Shown piece after piece: positions 24,774 to 35,074 of a stretch of DNA of 40,296 nucleotides (the stretch's first letter is position 1; every line of letters begins with the position of its first letter). The position numbers and the translations under genes were made by a program. The notes beneath the pieces were generated by a model that saw nothing but the letters and a program-made list of their open reading frames with translations, did no database searches and was not told the origin of the DNA. The DNA comes from Erysipelothrix rhusiopathiae (lineage in GTDB: Bacteria; Bacillota_I; Bacilli_A; Erysipelotrichales; Erysipelotrichaceae). The stretch covers positions 1 through 40,296 of the forward strand of contig CACYBS010000005.1 of assembly GCA_902772725.1 (NCBI GenBank), read 5' to 3'.

Positions 24774-26009
24774 TTAATCAGAAGAATTCCTCTTTTTTAA
24801 CATTTCATAAGCCTTTTGGCTCGGTTTAAACAACAATTTATTCACCGGTACATCAAATTCCCCAATAAATTCATTGATAGTAGGGTTGAAATTATCCTTA
24901 AATTTTGTAAGACCATCATCCAATGTACCTTCTACACCGCCCATATTGCTCCACAGGCATCCTCTTTCAAAGGCCCATTTAAAGTTTTCTACATATTCTT
25001 TATATTGAGGCATGAACTTTTTAAAGCGCTCATCCATACCCGCATACAACATTTCACAGGTCTTTCCGTATTTAATGCTTAAGATACCGGCAATGGCGAT
25101 ATCCTTATCCTCATCGCCGAATTCCTTCAACATTTCAGAGAATTCATCGATATCCTTGGATACAGAACGCATCTGATCTTCCAGGCGGCGAAGCTTTTTC
25201 TTTGCGTTTTCCGGTGTATTTGCCTGTTCTTTTTCAATTTCTTCTTTACGCTTTACAGCTTCATCATACAGCTTCTTTAAATTACATTTGGCAAGGAAGA
25301 TAACACCGTCTTTCGGATAGGTTTCCATTAATAATTTAAAATAATCTTTATTTCTTAAGGCAACCTGTTTTCTTTCTTCGGTCAATTCTACCAGACGGCT
25401 GAATTCATCCACAAATTCAATTCCACCGGCTTCGATTCGTACATTTCTTCTGTCGGCATCACGAATTAAACGCTTTGTGTGCTTCGGCATTTCATCTTCG
25501 ATATTTTCAGATGCATATACATTGGATTGAAAACGCGGCTGGATCGTATCTTCAATCATCATGGTAAAGCCATGATGATGTGCCCCTGCCTTTTTAAAGA
25601 TAGATAGATACTCATCTGTATCCGGATACATATTGGCATTAGCATCGGCTGTTTTATAGTCGTTGACATGAATTGCCGGATCAAATTTAATAAACAGACA
25701 CTTCCGCTTTTTTCCGATACGAACTAATTCCTTAAAATAATATTGAACCAGCTTTTGGTTTTTATAATCCATAATAGGACCGCGCGGAATATAAAACATT
25801 GTAAAGCCAAGCGGCAGATATCTTATCAATACCAGACCTGTGGCAACCAATTCCTTCTTTTCATTATATATACCGGTATATAAGTGATCCCAGTTATTCT
25901 TGATTTCTGCCCATTCATAACTTTGAAGTAAATTACAGTATTCGTGATTCTTTACAAATTCTGTGTACTCATCTCTGGGAATATCTAACGCAAATGTATA
26001 ACTGCTCAT
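24774..26009 (-). CDS. FemAB-family peptidoglycan bridge aminoacyltransferase
   Basis: The protein (411 aa) belongs to the Fem family, which transfers amino acids from aminoacyl-tRNA to the peptidoglycan stem peptide of lipid II. Two GNAT-like halves are visible: LLQSYEWAEIKNNWDH and MFYIPRGPIMDYKNQ in the first, and AGILSIKYGKTCEMLYAGM with the closing FKDNFNPTINEFIGEFDVPVN in the second. A charged helical arm of coiled-coil type (about residues 235-285, rich in Glu and Lys) sits between, as in FemA/MurM. Which amino acid is transferred (Gly, Ala or Ser) cannot be read from sequence. A GGAGGGGG ribosome binding site lies 5 nt upstream. The gene shares the dnaA upstream gap and has its own divergent promoter. 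Confidence 0.92.
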   Translation of the reverse strand: MSSYTFALDIPRDEYTEFVKNHEYCNLLQSYEWAEIKNNWDHLYTGIYNEKKELVATGLVLIRYLPLGFTMFYIPRGPIMDYKNQKLVQYYFKELVRIGKKRKCLFIKFDPAIHVNDYKTADANANMYPDTDEYLSIFKKAGAHHHGFTMMIEDTIQPRFQSNVYASENIEDEMPKHTKRLIRDADRRNVRIEAGGIEFVDEFSRLVELTEERKQVALRNKDYFKLLMETYPKDGVIFLAKCNLKKLYDEAVKRKEEIEKEQANTPENAKKKLRRLEDQMRSVSKDIDEFSEMLKEFGDEDKDIAIAGILSIKYGKTCEMLYAGMDERFKKFMPQYKEYVENFKWAFERGCLWSNMGGVEGTLDDGLTKFKDNFNPTINEFIGEFDVPVNKLLFKPSQKAYEMLKKRNSSD

Positions 26010-26045
26010 TTTTCCCCCTCCATTCGAAAATCTATTCTACACTTC

Positions 26046-26074
26046 ATTCTATAAAACACAATTAAAAAACTCAA
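26046..26074 (-). promoter_or_regulatory. Promoter of the FemAB-type gene
   Basis: TTGAGT (26074-26069) and TAGAAT (26051-26046) are 17 bp apart on the minus strand, placing the start of transcription near 26040 and giving a leader of about 30 nt with the GGAGGGGG site. Confidence 0.55.
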
Positions 26075-26140
26075 ATCTTTGATTTATCTTCCTACTTTTA
26101 CCTATTAAAAATCATCGATTTTTCTGTTTTTTAAGAGATA

Positions 26141-26336
26141 TGTGGAAAACCGCATAAACCGCTTCATTTATTATATATTCTCAATGTATAACTACAGGGA
26201 AAACACAGAGTTTTCCACATTACTTTTCCCCATATCTCGAAGTTTTCCCCATTGTGGATAACTGAATTCATACCCAATCGTGGAAAAGTTTTCCACTTTT
26301 CCACATAAAAAGCTTTTTTCATTTTGTTTTTCCACA
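26141..26336. other. oriC, upstream DnaA-box cluster
   Basis: This gap between the FemAB gene and dnaA contains one perfect DnaA box, TGTGGATAA (26253-26261, reverse of TTATCCACA). Four copies of the one-mismatch variant TTTTCCACA or its complement lie at 26141-26149, 26211-26219, 26297-26305 and 26328-26336. Weaker two-mismatch sites (CGTGGAAAA 26279-26287, TTTTCCACT 26289-26297, and two TTTTCCCCA near 26225 and 26243) add to the cluster. Both orientations occur. The rest of the 26010-26382 gap holds two promoters and no gene that I can see. Confidence 0.88.
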
Positions 26337-26352
26337 TTCTTATGGTTTGTTG

Positions 26353-26358
26353 TATAAT
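26353..26358 (+). promoter_or_regulatory. -10 box of the dnaA promoter
   Basis: TATAAT lies 24 bp before the dnaA ATG. The matching -35 region (about 26329-26335) is poor and coincides with a TTTTCCACA DnaA-box variant (26328-26336), which would let DnaA repress its own gene. Confidence 0.65.
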
Positions 26359-26382
26359 ATTTTTTATCGTAGGAGGTAGGGT

Positions 26383-27747
26383 ATGGCTTCCGTTTCATTA
26401 GATTCCACATGGGAAGAAACATTAAAAAAGATAGAGGAATCCGGATATTTTTCCGAAGATACCTTTCATACATGGATTGAAAAAACCAATTTATTTCGTA
26501 TTACAGACAATACCGCATTGATTACTTACCGCTCTATTGTGACCAGAAATATTTTAAGTAAGCCGGATGCGACCGCTGTAATCCGTGATACTCTCAGTGA
26601 AGTGCTGGGAAGTGATATCGAGATTGAATTAATCGAATATAAAAAGGCTTTGACAATGCTTCCGGAAATGGATCTGGACAATCGTACGCAAAACCTGGTC
26701 CGGACAGAATTTAATCCGGAATACACCTTTGAAAACTTTGTCCAGGGACATTCCAATGCCGAAGCATACGCGGCCTGCATGGCCTGCTGTAATCAGCCGG
26801 GCAGTGTATTCAATCCGCTTTTAATTTATGGAAATTCCGGTTTAGGTAAAACTCATTTATTACATGCGATCGGAAATTATTTGAAAAAAGAAAAACCGGA
26901 GGCCCGCGTTTTCTATACATACAGCGGTGATCTGGTAACGATTCTGCTCGATGCGATGAAGACCAAAAATATTCATGGCAATACAGTAGATAAAGTCAAA
27001 TCGCAGTTAATCTCATATGATTATTTCTTGATTGATGATATCCAAAATTTGCAGCAATCTTCATCCCAGGAGGTCTTTTTCACTGTATATAATGCACTTC
27101 TTGCCAAAAATGCACAGATTGTGATTACCAGTGATATCCATCCAAATGAATTAACCGGTCTTCAATCACGTTTGATTTCCCGTTTTACCAGCGGTTTATC
27201 CGTGAATATTTCAAAGCCGGAATTTGAAACCAGCAAGGCAATCTTAAAAAAGAAAATTGAAGGCAACGAAGAAACCTTGAATATCAGTGAAGATGTACTC
27301 GATTATCTTGCCAATAAATTTTCCAATGATGTAAGAAATTTAGAGGGAAGTCTTACTAAGCTGATATTTAACGCAACCCTGGAAAATGCAGATGTTATAG
27401 ATCTTGACTTTGCCCAGCGCATTTTGATGAAAGAACCGGTGGTTACCACACCGTCACAGTTAAATATCAAGAAAATAAAGAAAGTCGTAACAAGAATGTA
27501 TGGCTTCTCTTATAAAGATATAGAAGGAAAAGCCCGTCAGAAGCGGCTTGCCAACGCTCGTCATATTATCGTATATCTTTCAAGAGAAATGCTGCATAAA
27601 CCATATGTGGCCATTGGACAGGAATTAGGAAACAGAGATCACACGACAATTTCCAGTTCTTATGATCGAGCTTGTCAATTGATTGATAACGATAAAGAGT
27701 TTAAAATGGCAGTCGAAAAGGTTAAGCAGCTTTTGGAAAAGGAATAG
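26383..27747 (+). CDS. dnaA: Chromosomal replication initiator protein DnaA
   Basis: DnaA binds DnaA boxes, melts the origin and loads the helicase. Domain I is residues 1 to about 85; domain II is very short (about 88-105); the AAA+ domain III has Walker A YGNSGLGKTHLL (GNSGLGKT at 150-157), Walker B FLIDDIQNLQ and sensor/arginine region SRLISRFTSGL. Domain IV ends with the DNA-binding signature GNRDHTTISSSYDRA. Length 454 aa matches B. subtilis (446). A GGAGG ribosome binding site lies 7 nt before the ATG. DnaA-box clusters lie on both sides, as in other bipartite Firmicute origins. Confidence 0.99.
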   Translation: MASVSLDSTWEETLKKIEESGYFSEDTFHTWIEKTNLFRITDNTALITYRSIVTRNILSKPDATAVIRDTLSEVLGSDIEIELIEYKKALTMLPEMDLDNRTQNLVRTEFNPEYTFENFVQGHSNAEAYAACMACCNQPGSVFNPLLIYGNSGLGKTHLLHAIGNYLKKEKPEARVFYTYSGDLVTILLDAMKTKNIHGNTVDKVKSQLISYDYFLIDDIQNLQQSSSQEVFFTVYNALLAKNAQIVITSDIHPNELTGLQSRLISRFTSGLSVNISKPEFETSKAILKKKIEGNEETLNISEDVLDYLANKFSNDVRNLEGSLTKLIFNATLENADVIDLDFAQRILMKEPVVTTPSQLNIKKIKKVVTRMYGFSYKDIEGKARQKRLANARHIIVYLSREMLHKPYVAIGQELGNRDHTTISSSYDRACQLIDNDKEFKMAVEKVKQLLEKE

Positions 27748-27757
27748 TTTTCCCCGC

Positions 27758-27864
27758 TTTTCCACATTCTATCCACATTGAAAAATGGGATATATCTGCT
27801 TTATATAAAGCTTATTTAGGAAAGTTATCCACTTTTCTACAGGTTATTATTATTACTATATTTA
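27758..27864 (+). other. oriC, unwinding region: DnaA boxes, AT-rich DUE and DnaA-trio-like run
   Basis: Three one-mismatch DnaA boxes (TTTTCCACA 27758-27766, CTATCCACA 27769-27777, TTATCCACT 27825-27833) point in one direction. After the last box comes a short GC-containing step (CTACAGG) and then triplets TTA-TTA-TTA-TTA-CTA-TAT-TTA (27844-27864), in an almost pure A+T stretch up to the dnaN ribosome binding site. Read on the opposite strand, these match the known DnaA-trio motif 3'-(G/A)A(T/A)-5' that guides DnaA onto single strands in B. subtilis. A 14-bp perfect palindrome (27798-27811) lies between the boxes. Confidence 0.85.
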
Positions 27865-27893
27865 AAAATATATACATAAGGAGGTAAGCTTGT

Positions 27894-29012
27894 ATGCATT
27901 TCAGTATTAATCGAAAATATTTTTACGATAAATTAAGTATTGTTTCCAGAGCTATCAGCGTATTTTCACCACTTCCTGCCCTATCCGGAATCTGTATCGA
28001 TGTACAGTCAGACCGCATTATATTAACAGGAAGCGATTCTAATATTTCTATCCGTTCTACCATTGTAGCCGGAGAGTTAAATCAGCTTGTGATTGAAGAT
28101 ACCGGTTCTATTATTATTGAATCTAAGTATTTGTTAGAAATCGTTCGTAAGATGGACTGCATGATTGTGGATGTAGATTTAATTGATAATTATCTGGTCC
28201 GCTTATCCAGCGATAACGGTTTATTCAATTTAAATGGTATTGAAGCCGATGAATATCCAAATGTTGATTTTTCACAGCCTTCTATCAATTTCAAAATTAA
28301 AAATGATGTATTGCGTAAAATTGTTGCACAGACATCCTTTGCCTGTAGCGATAAAGATCAAAGACCTGTATTAACCGGTGTGAATTTTAAATCCTTTGAT
28401 AACATCTTACATTGCTCGGCAACGGATTCTTACCGTCTGGCAAGAAAGCTTGTTTATTTTGATCAGCTTCCGGAATTTAATATCACCATTCCGGCTAAAT
28501 CTTTAACCGAGGTTGTCCGTTCTGTAAGCGAAGAGGAAGAAATTGATATTTACGCAAGTACGAAAAAAATCCAGTTTGTGTTTGGAAACACGATTATTCA
28601 ATCCCGCTTGATTGATGGAACTTTCCCGGATGTTGAGCGCATTATCCCGACAAGCTCGGTAGCGGATATGACGATCAGTGCATCTGAATTAGCCGGAGTT
28701 ATCGATCGAACGAATTTCATCCGTAATGAAAAGCAGCATCTGGTAAAATTGGAATTCTCTGAGAAAATCTGCCGTATCAAAACAAGTTCCAGTGAAATTG
28801 GTAACTCCAACGAGGTACTGGTAGATTATGAGTATAAAGGCGAAGATATGACGATGTCATGTAACGGAACATTCATGTTGGATGCGATTCGAGCATTATC
28901 CAGCGAACAGGTTAGGCTTCAATTCTCCGGATTGATGAAACCAATCCGCATTTCCGATCCAAAGGATGAATCCGTATTAATGATCATCGTGCCGATCCGT
29001 AGCTATGATTAA
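27894..29012 (+). CDS. dnaN: DNA polymerase III beta sliding clamp
   Basis: The beta clamp is the ring-shaped processivity factor of the replicase. The 372-aa protein has the three repeated clamp folds; recognisable segments are RAISVFSPLPALSGICID in the first, TSFACSDKDQRPVLTGVNF in the second and the C-terminal motif MIIVPIRSYD, close to the family's MPVR ending. GGAGG lies 9 nt before the ATG. It follows dnaA across the origin unwinding region. A strong terminator follows it, so here dnaN is cut off transcriptionally from recF. Confidence 0.98.
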   Translation: MHFSINRKYFYDKLSIVSRAISVFSPLPALSGICIDVQSDRIILTGSDSNISIRSTIVAGELNQLVIEDTGSIIIESKYLLEIVRKMDCMIVDVDLIDNYLVRLSSDNGLFNLNGIEADEYPNVDFSQPSINFKIKNDVLRKIVAQTSFACSDKDQRPVLTGVNFKSFDNILHCSATDSYRLARKLVYFDQLPEFNITIPAKSLTEVVRSVSEEEEIDIYASTKKIQFVFGNTIIQSRLIDGTFPDVERIIPTSSVADMTISASELAGVIDRTNFIRNEKQHLVKLEFSEKICRIKTSSSEIGNSNEVLVDYEYKGEDMTMSCNGTFMLDAIRALSSEQVRLQFSGLMKPIRISDPKDESVLMIIVPIRSYD

Positions 29013-29051
29013 TAATAAATGTTTCTAAATATTCGATATGTGAATTGTTTC

Positions 29052-29092
29052 AAAAATGTAACAAAGTTTTCCAACTTGGTTACATTTTTTTT
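29052..29092 (+). terminator. Intrinsic terminator of dnaN
   Basis: AATGTAAC and AAGTT on one arm pair with AACTT and GTTACATT on the other, with a single A-G mismatch and a short TTCC loop. Eight T (29085-29092) follow. It lies about 40 bp after the dnaN stop codon. Confidence 0.93.
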
Positions 29093-29102
29093 CATTTCTT
29101 AT

Positions 29103-29130
29103 TTAACAAGAAGTCTTTTTGTGATAATTT
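29103..29130 (+). promoter_or_regulatory. Candidate promoter of the amino-acid-binding protein gene
   Basis: TTAACA (29103-29108) is followed after 16 bp by TAATTT (29125-29130). It lies between the dnaN terminator and the AAGGAG ribosome binding site of the next gene. The -10 box is weak, so this is tentative. Confidence 0.35.
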
Positions 29131-29157
29131 AATAATCGAAGTAAAGGAGAGATTTAC

Positions 29158-29955
29158 ATGTTAAAAAAATTATTTAAGTGCCTCAGTGCAGCAGCTGTTG
29201 TATTATCATTGACAGCATGCGGTAGTTCCTCTTCATCAACAGAAGAGCCTGCAGAAACAAAGAAAGATACCTTCACGGTAGGATTTGACCAAAATTTCCC
29301 ACCATTCGGTTATGTGGATGAAAACGGTGAATTTGCCGGTTTTGACATCGAAATGGCAACTGAAGCTGCTAAGCGTATGGGCAAGGAAGTTGTTTTACAG
29401 CCAATCGATTGGGATGCCAAGGATATGGAATTGGATTCCGGTACAATTGACTGCATCTGGAATGGCTTTACAATTAACGGACGCGAAGACCAATATACAT
29501 GGACAAAGCCTTATTTCCAGAGCGCACAGGTTATTTTGGTTCGTAAAGATTCCGGTATCACAACTCTGGCAGATTTGAAAGATAAGACAGTGGATGTACA
29601 GAAAGAGTCTTCTGCATTGACTGCTCTGGAAGATGAAGGAGAATTAATTAAGACTTTCAAGGAACTGATTCAGGTCGGCGAATATAATACAGCTATCATG
29701 GATCTGGAATCCGGTGCTGTTGATGCGGTTGCGGTAGACTATTCTGTCGCATTAGATCAGATCAAAAATAAAGAAGATTTGATGATTCTCGATGAGTTTA
29801 TCTCTGATGAACAATATGGTGTAGGCTTCAAAAAAGGAAACACAGAATTACGTGATGAAGTTCAGAAAGTTCTGGATGAAATGATTGAAGACGGATTCTA
29901 TGAAGAAACATATAAGAAGTATTTTGAAGGCGAACCAAATATTCCTGAAGCATAA
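29158..29955 (+). CDS. Polar amino acid ABC transporter, substrate-binding lipoprotein
   Basis: This is an extracellular solute-binding protein of family 3, anchored by a lipid. The signal peptide ends in a lipobox SLTACG with Cys21, followed by a Ser-rich linker. The ligand fold shows TVGFDQNFPPFGYVDENG, GEFAGFDIEMATEAAKRMG and NGFTINGREDQYTWTKPYF, where the Arg should bind the amino acid carboxylate. Length 265 aa is normal. AAGGAGAG lies about 8 nt before the ATG. Substrate could be glutamine, arginine/lysine or cystine; I cannot tell. A terminator follows it, so it may be made in excess over the permease. Confidence 0.93.
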   Translation: MLKKLFKCLSAAAVVLSLTACGSSSSSTEEPAETKKDTFTVGFDQNFPPFGYVDENGEFAGFDIEMATEAAKRMGKEVVLQPIDWDAKDMELDSGTIDCIWNGFTINGREDQYTWTKPYFQSAQVILVRKDSGITTLADLKDKTVDVQKESSALTALEDEGELIKTFKELIQVGEYNTAIMDLESGAVDAVAVDYSVALDQIKNKEDLMILDEFISDEQYGVGFKKGNTELRDEVQKVLDEMIEDGFYEETYKKYFEGEPNIPEA

Positions 29956-29978
29956 TATAAAATAATATTTGAATCGAT

Positions 29979-30010
29979 AAGAAACAGAGTTAAGCCTCTG
30001 TTTCTTTTTT
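29979..30010 (+). terminator. Intrinsic terminator after the binding-protein gene
   Basis: AAGAAACAGAG (29979-29989) and CTCTGTTTCTT (29996-30006) form a perfect 11-bp stem with a 6-nt loop, followed by T (to 30010). Partial read-through would explain unequal expression of binding protein and permease. Confidence 0.93.
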
Positions 30011-30070
30011 ATATATCGTATTATTGAAAGAAATATCATTTATGCGGGGGTAAATCTTTATTTTTTATTT

Positions 30071-30163
30071 TATAATGAATCGAATTGTGGTAATTTAATC
30101 GTATAGCGTAAAAAAAACGGTATGAAACGAAAGAGAAAAAGAAACAGCTGTTTTCTTTTTTTC
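30071..30163 (+). promoter_or_regulatory. Leader region of the permease-ATPase pair
   Basis: The 229-bp gap between binding-protein and permease genes holds, after the terminator, a perfect TATAAT (30071-30076) without a recognisable -35 box. It also holds a nearly self-complementary stretch at 30133-30163, centred on AAACAGCTGTTT (30142-30153), with A-rich left and T-rich right flanks. Its arms AAGAAACAG/CTGTTTTCTT repeat those of the upstream terminator. It could be a second terminator or an operator. No gene is seen here. Confidence 0.4.
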
Positions 30164-30184
30164 AATCGGTTAGGAGGAGACGAA

Positions 30185-30835
30185 ATGGATATTTCTACAA
30201 TTATTTCCCAGCTTGGGAAAGGTATGCTTACAACCGTTGGTATTTTTTCATTGACGCTGATATTTGCACTGCCGTTAGGAATGTTGATTGCCTTTGGTAG
30301 AATGTCAAAAAATACAATCATTCAAAATATTTTTAAGATATACATTTCTATCATGCGCGGAACCCCTTTGATGCTGCAGCTGCTGGTCATCTATTTCGGA
30401 CCGTACTATCTGTTCAAAATACCGATTTCATCCGGATATCGTGGTATAGCTGTTATCATTGGATTCGCTTTGAACTATGCCGCTTACTTTGCGGAAATTT
30501 ACCGCGGTGGTATTGAATCTATGCCAAGAGGACAATACGAAGCCAGTGAAGTATTGGGATATTCTAAGAGCCAGACATTCTTTATTATTATTCTGCCGCA
30601 GGTTATCAAACGCATTTTGCCGGCACTTACCAATGAAGTAATCACGCTGGTTAAGGATACTTCCCTTGCCTTCTCGATTGCGTATACGGAAATGTTTACG
30701 CAGGCAAAAGCCCTGGCTGCTGCTCAAAAGAGCATGGTTCCGTTTATGGTAGCCGCTGTCTTCTACTATGTATTTAACTTTATCGTTGCCTTTATCATGG
30801 AACGCATCGAAAATAGATTGAAATATTACGACTAG
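30185..30835 (+). CDS. Polar amino acid ABC transporter, permease subunit
   Basis: This HisM/GlnP-type inner-membrane subunit (216 aa) begins MDISTIISQLGKGMLTTVGI. Hydrophobic helices are at about 17-40, 55-75, 85-105 and 180-205, and the EAA loop that contacts the ATPase is GQYEASEVLGYSKSQTFF with ILPQVIKRILPAL. An in-frame ATG at 30122 would add a basic 21-residue stretch, but it has no ribosome binding site, whereas GGAGG lies 8 nt before the ATG at 30185. It is 15 bp from the ATPase gene. Confidence 0.93.
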   Translation: MDISTIISQLGKGMLTTVGIFSLTLIFALPLGMLIAFGRMSKNTIIQNIFKIYISIMRGTPLMLQLLVIYFGPYYLFKIPISSGYRGIAVIIGFALNYAAYFAEIYRGGIESMPRGQYEASEVLGYSKSQTFFIIILPQVIKRILPALTNEVITLVKDTSLAFSIAYTEMFTQAKALAAAQKSMVPFMVAAVFYYVFNFIVAFIMERIENRLKYYD

Positions 30836-30850
30836 AAAGGAGCTGGAAGC

Positions 30851-31609
30851 ATGTCAGTATTAGAAATGAAAGATATTCGGAAAAGCTTCGGCTCTCTGGA
30901 AGTATTAAAATCTATCAATTTAACGGTGAATCAAGGTGATGTTGTATCGATTATCGGACCTTCCGGTTCCGGTAAATCAACGTTACTTCGATGTGCTGTA
31001 TTTTTAGAAACAATCGATTCCGGAGAAATTGATTATTCCGGAAAAAAGATTGTTACATCTCCAAACGGAACAGCTGTATATGGGGATAAAAATGTGATTA
31101 AGGAAGCAAGAGAACAATTTGGTTTGATCTTCCAAAACTTTAATTTATTCCCGCATTTTAATGTTATGAAAAATATTACGGATGCTCCGATTCGTATTCA
31201 AAAGCGAAATAAAGAAGAAGTCTATGCAGAGGCCAGAGAATTATTAAAGAAAATGGGTTTGGAAGATAGAGAGGATTATTATCCATGCCAATTATCCGGT
31301 GGACAGCAGCAGCGTGTATCCATTGCCCGTGCCTTAGCTTTAAAACCGAAAATTCTTTTCTTTGATGAACCGACCAGTGCCCTCGATCCGGAGCTGACTT
31401 TAGAAATTTTAAAGGTTATCCGTGAATTAGCTGCCGAACATATGACGATGGTTATCGTTACCCATGAGATGTATTTTGCCCGCGATGTATCCGACCGCAT
31501 CATCTTCATGGATAAAGGATTCGTGGTGGAAGACACGACACCGGAAGCTTTGTTCCAGTCAACCAATCCACGTACAAAAGAGTTCCTCGGACAGTATCAT
31601 ATGTTATGA
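30851..31609 (+). CDS. Polar amino acid ABC transporter, ATP-binding subunit
   Basis: This GlnQ/HisP-type ATPase (252 aa) energises uptake. Walker A is IIGPSGSGKSTLLRC (residues 34-48), the Q-loop is LIFQNFNLFPH, the ABC signature is QLSGGQQQRVSIARALA, and Walker B is ILFFDEPTSALDPE, followed by the switch His in VTHEMYFARD. An AAGGAGC site lies about 7 nt before the ATG. It ends the three-gene transporter and is followed by a terminator. Confidence 0.95.
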   Translation: MSVLEMKDIRKSFGSLEVLKSINLTVNQGDVVSIIGPSGSGKSTLLRCAVFLETIDSGEIDYSGKKIVTSPNGTAVYGDKNVIKEAREQFGLIFQNFNLFPHFNVMKNITDAPIRIQKRNKEEVYAEARELLKKMGLEDREDYYPCQLSGGQQQRVSIARALALKPKILFFDEPTSALDPELTLEILKVIRELAAEHMTMVIVTHEMYFARDVSDRIIFMDKGFVVEDTTPEALFQSTNPRTKEFLGQYHML

Positions 31610-31686
31610 TAAAAAAACAAAAATAACGGCCGAAATTGAAAAGGGATTATAAAAAAGTTATCCCTGTCCAAAAAAAGCCCAAAAAT

Positions 31687-31711
31687 GCCCCTTTTAGGGG
31701 CTTTTATTTTT
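31687..31711 (+). terminator. Intrinsic terminator after the transporter genes
   Basis: GCCCCT (31687-31692) and AGGGGC (31696-31701) form a GC-rich stem with a 3-nt loop, followed by TTTTATTTTT. A weaker AGGGAT/ATCCCT inverted repeat lies just upstream (31642-31665). Confidence 0.93.
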
Positions 31712-31747
31712 AAATTTTGAGATATCGGCGATAGCTGATTTTATCGA

Positions 31748-31777
31748 TTGGTAAAAATCCTTTAAATATGATATAAT
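31748..31777 (+). promoter_or_regulatory. Promoter of yaaA-recF-gyrB-gyrA
   Basis: TTGGTA (31748-31753), an 18-bp spacer and TATAAT (31772-31777) preceded by TGA, an extended -10. The expected start near 31784 gives a leader of about 20 nt, so the DNA-metabolism operon here starts independently of dnaA-dnaN. Confidence 0.7.
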
Positions 31778-31802
31778 AACTAAGTGAAAGAAGTGATTAT
31801 TT

Positions 31803-32002
31803 ATGGAATTTTCTTTACAGGGTGAATATATCACGCTGCAGCAATTATTGAAGGCCTGCGATGTTGTATCCTCCGGAGGAGAGGCAAAAATATTTCTGGA
31901 AGAAACCGATATTTATGTGAACGGTGAACCGGAAAATCGAAGAGGAAAGAAAATTCGTAAAGGTGACGTTGTTTCTTTTAATGAGATCAGGATAGAGGTC
32001 AA

Positions 32003-32006
<4 letters not shown>
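31803..32006 (+). CDS. yaaA: S4-domain protein YaaA (RecF-linked)
   Basis: This 67-aa S4-type RNA-binding protein sits before recF in most Firmicutes. The motifs ITLQQLLKACDVVSSGGEAK, IYVNGEPENRRGKKIRKGDV and a short last strand (FNEIRIEVK) cover the whole protein. The ribosome binding site is weak (AAAGAAGTGA). Its TGA stop overlaps the recF ATG (ATGA), indicating coupled translation. The B. subtilis homologue is linked to ribosome assembly; the function here is by analogy. Confidence 0.93.
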
Positions 32007-35061
<3,055 letters not shown>

Positions 35062-35074
35062 GAGGAACGATTCG

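Noticed and set aside
26192-26473. Minus-strand open frame of about 93 codons across the dnaA start
   Set aside because: It covers DnaA boxes and the dnaA 5' end, has no ribosome binding site and no recognisable protein features.
30122-30184. Extended start of the permease
   Set aside because: No ribosome binding site precedes the ATG at 30122, the added residues are a low-complexity basic stretch, and GGAGG sits before the ATG at 30185.
31642-31665. AGGGAT/ATCCCT repeat as a terminator
   Set aside because: The loop is long and no T-run follows; the strong hairpin at 31687-31711 is the better terminator.
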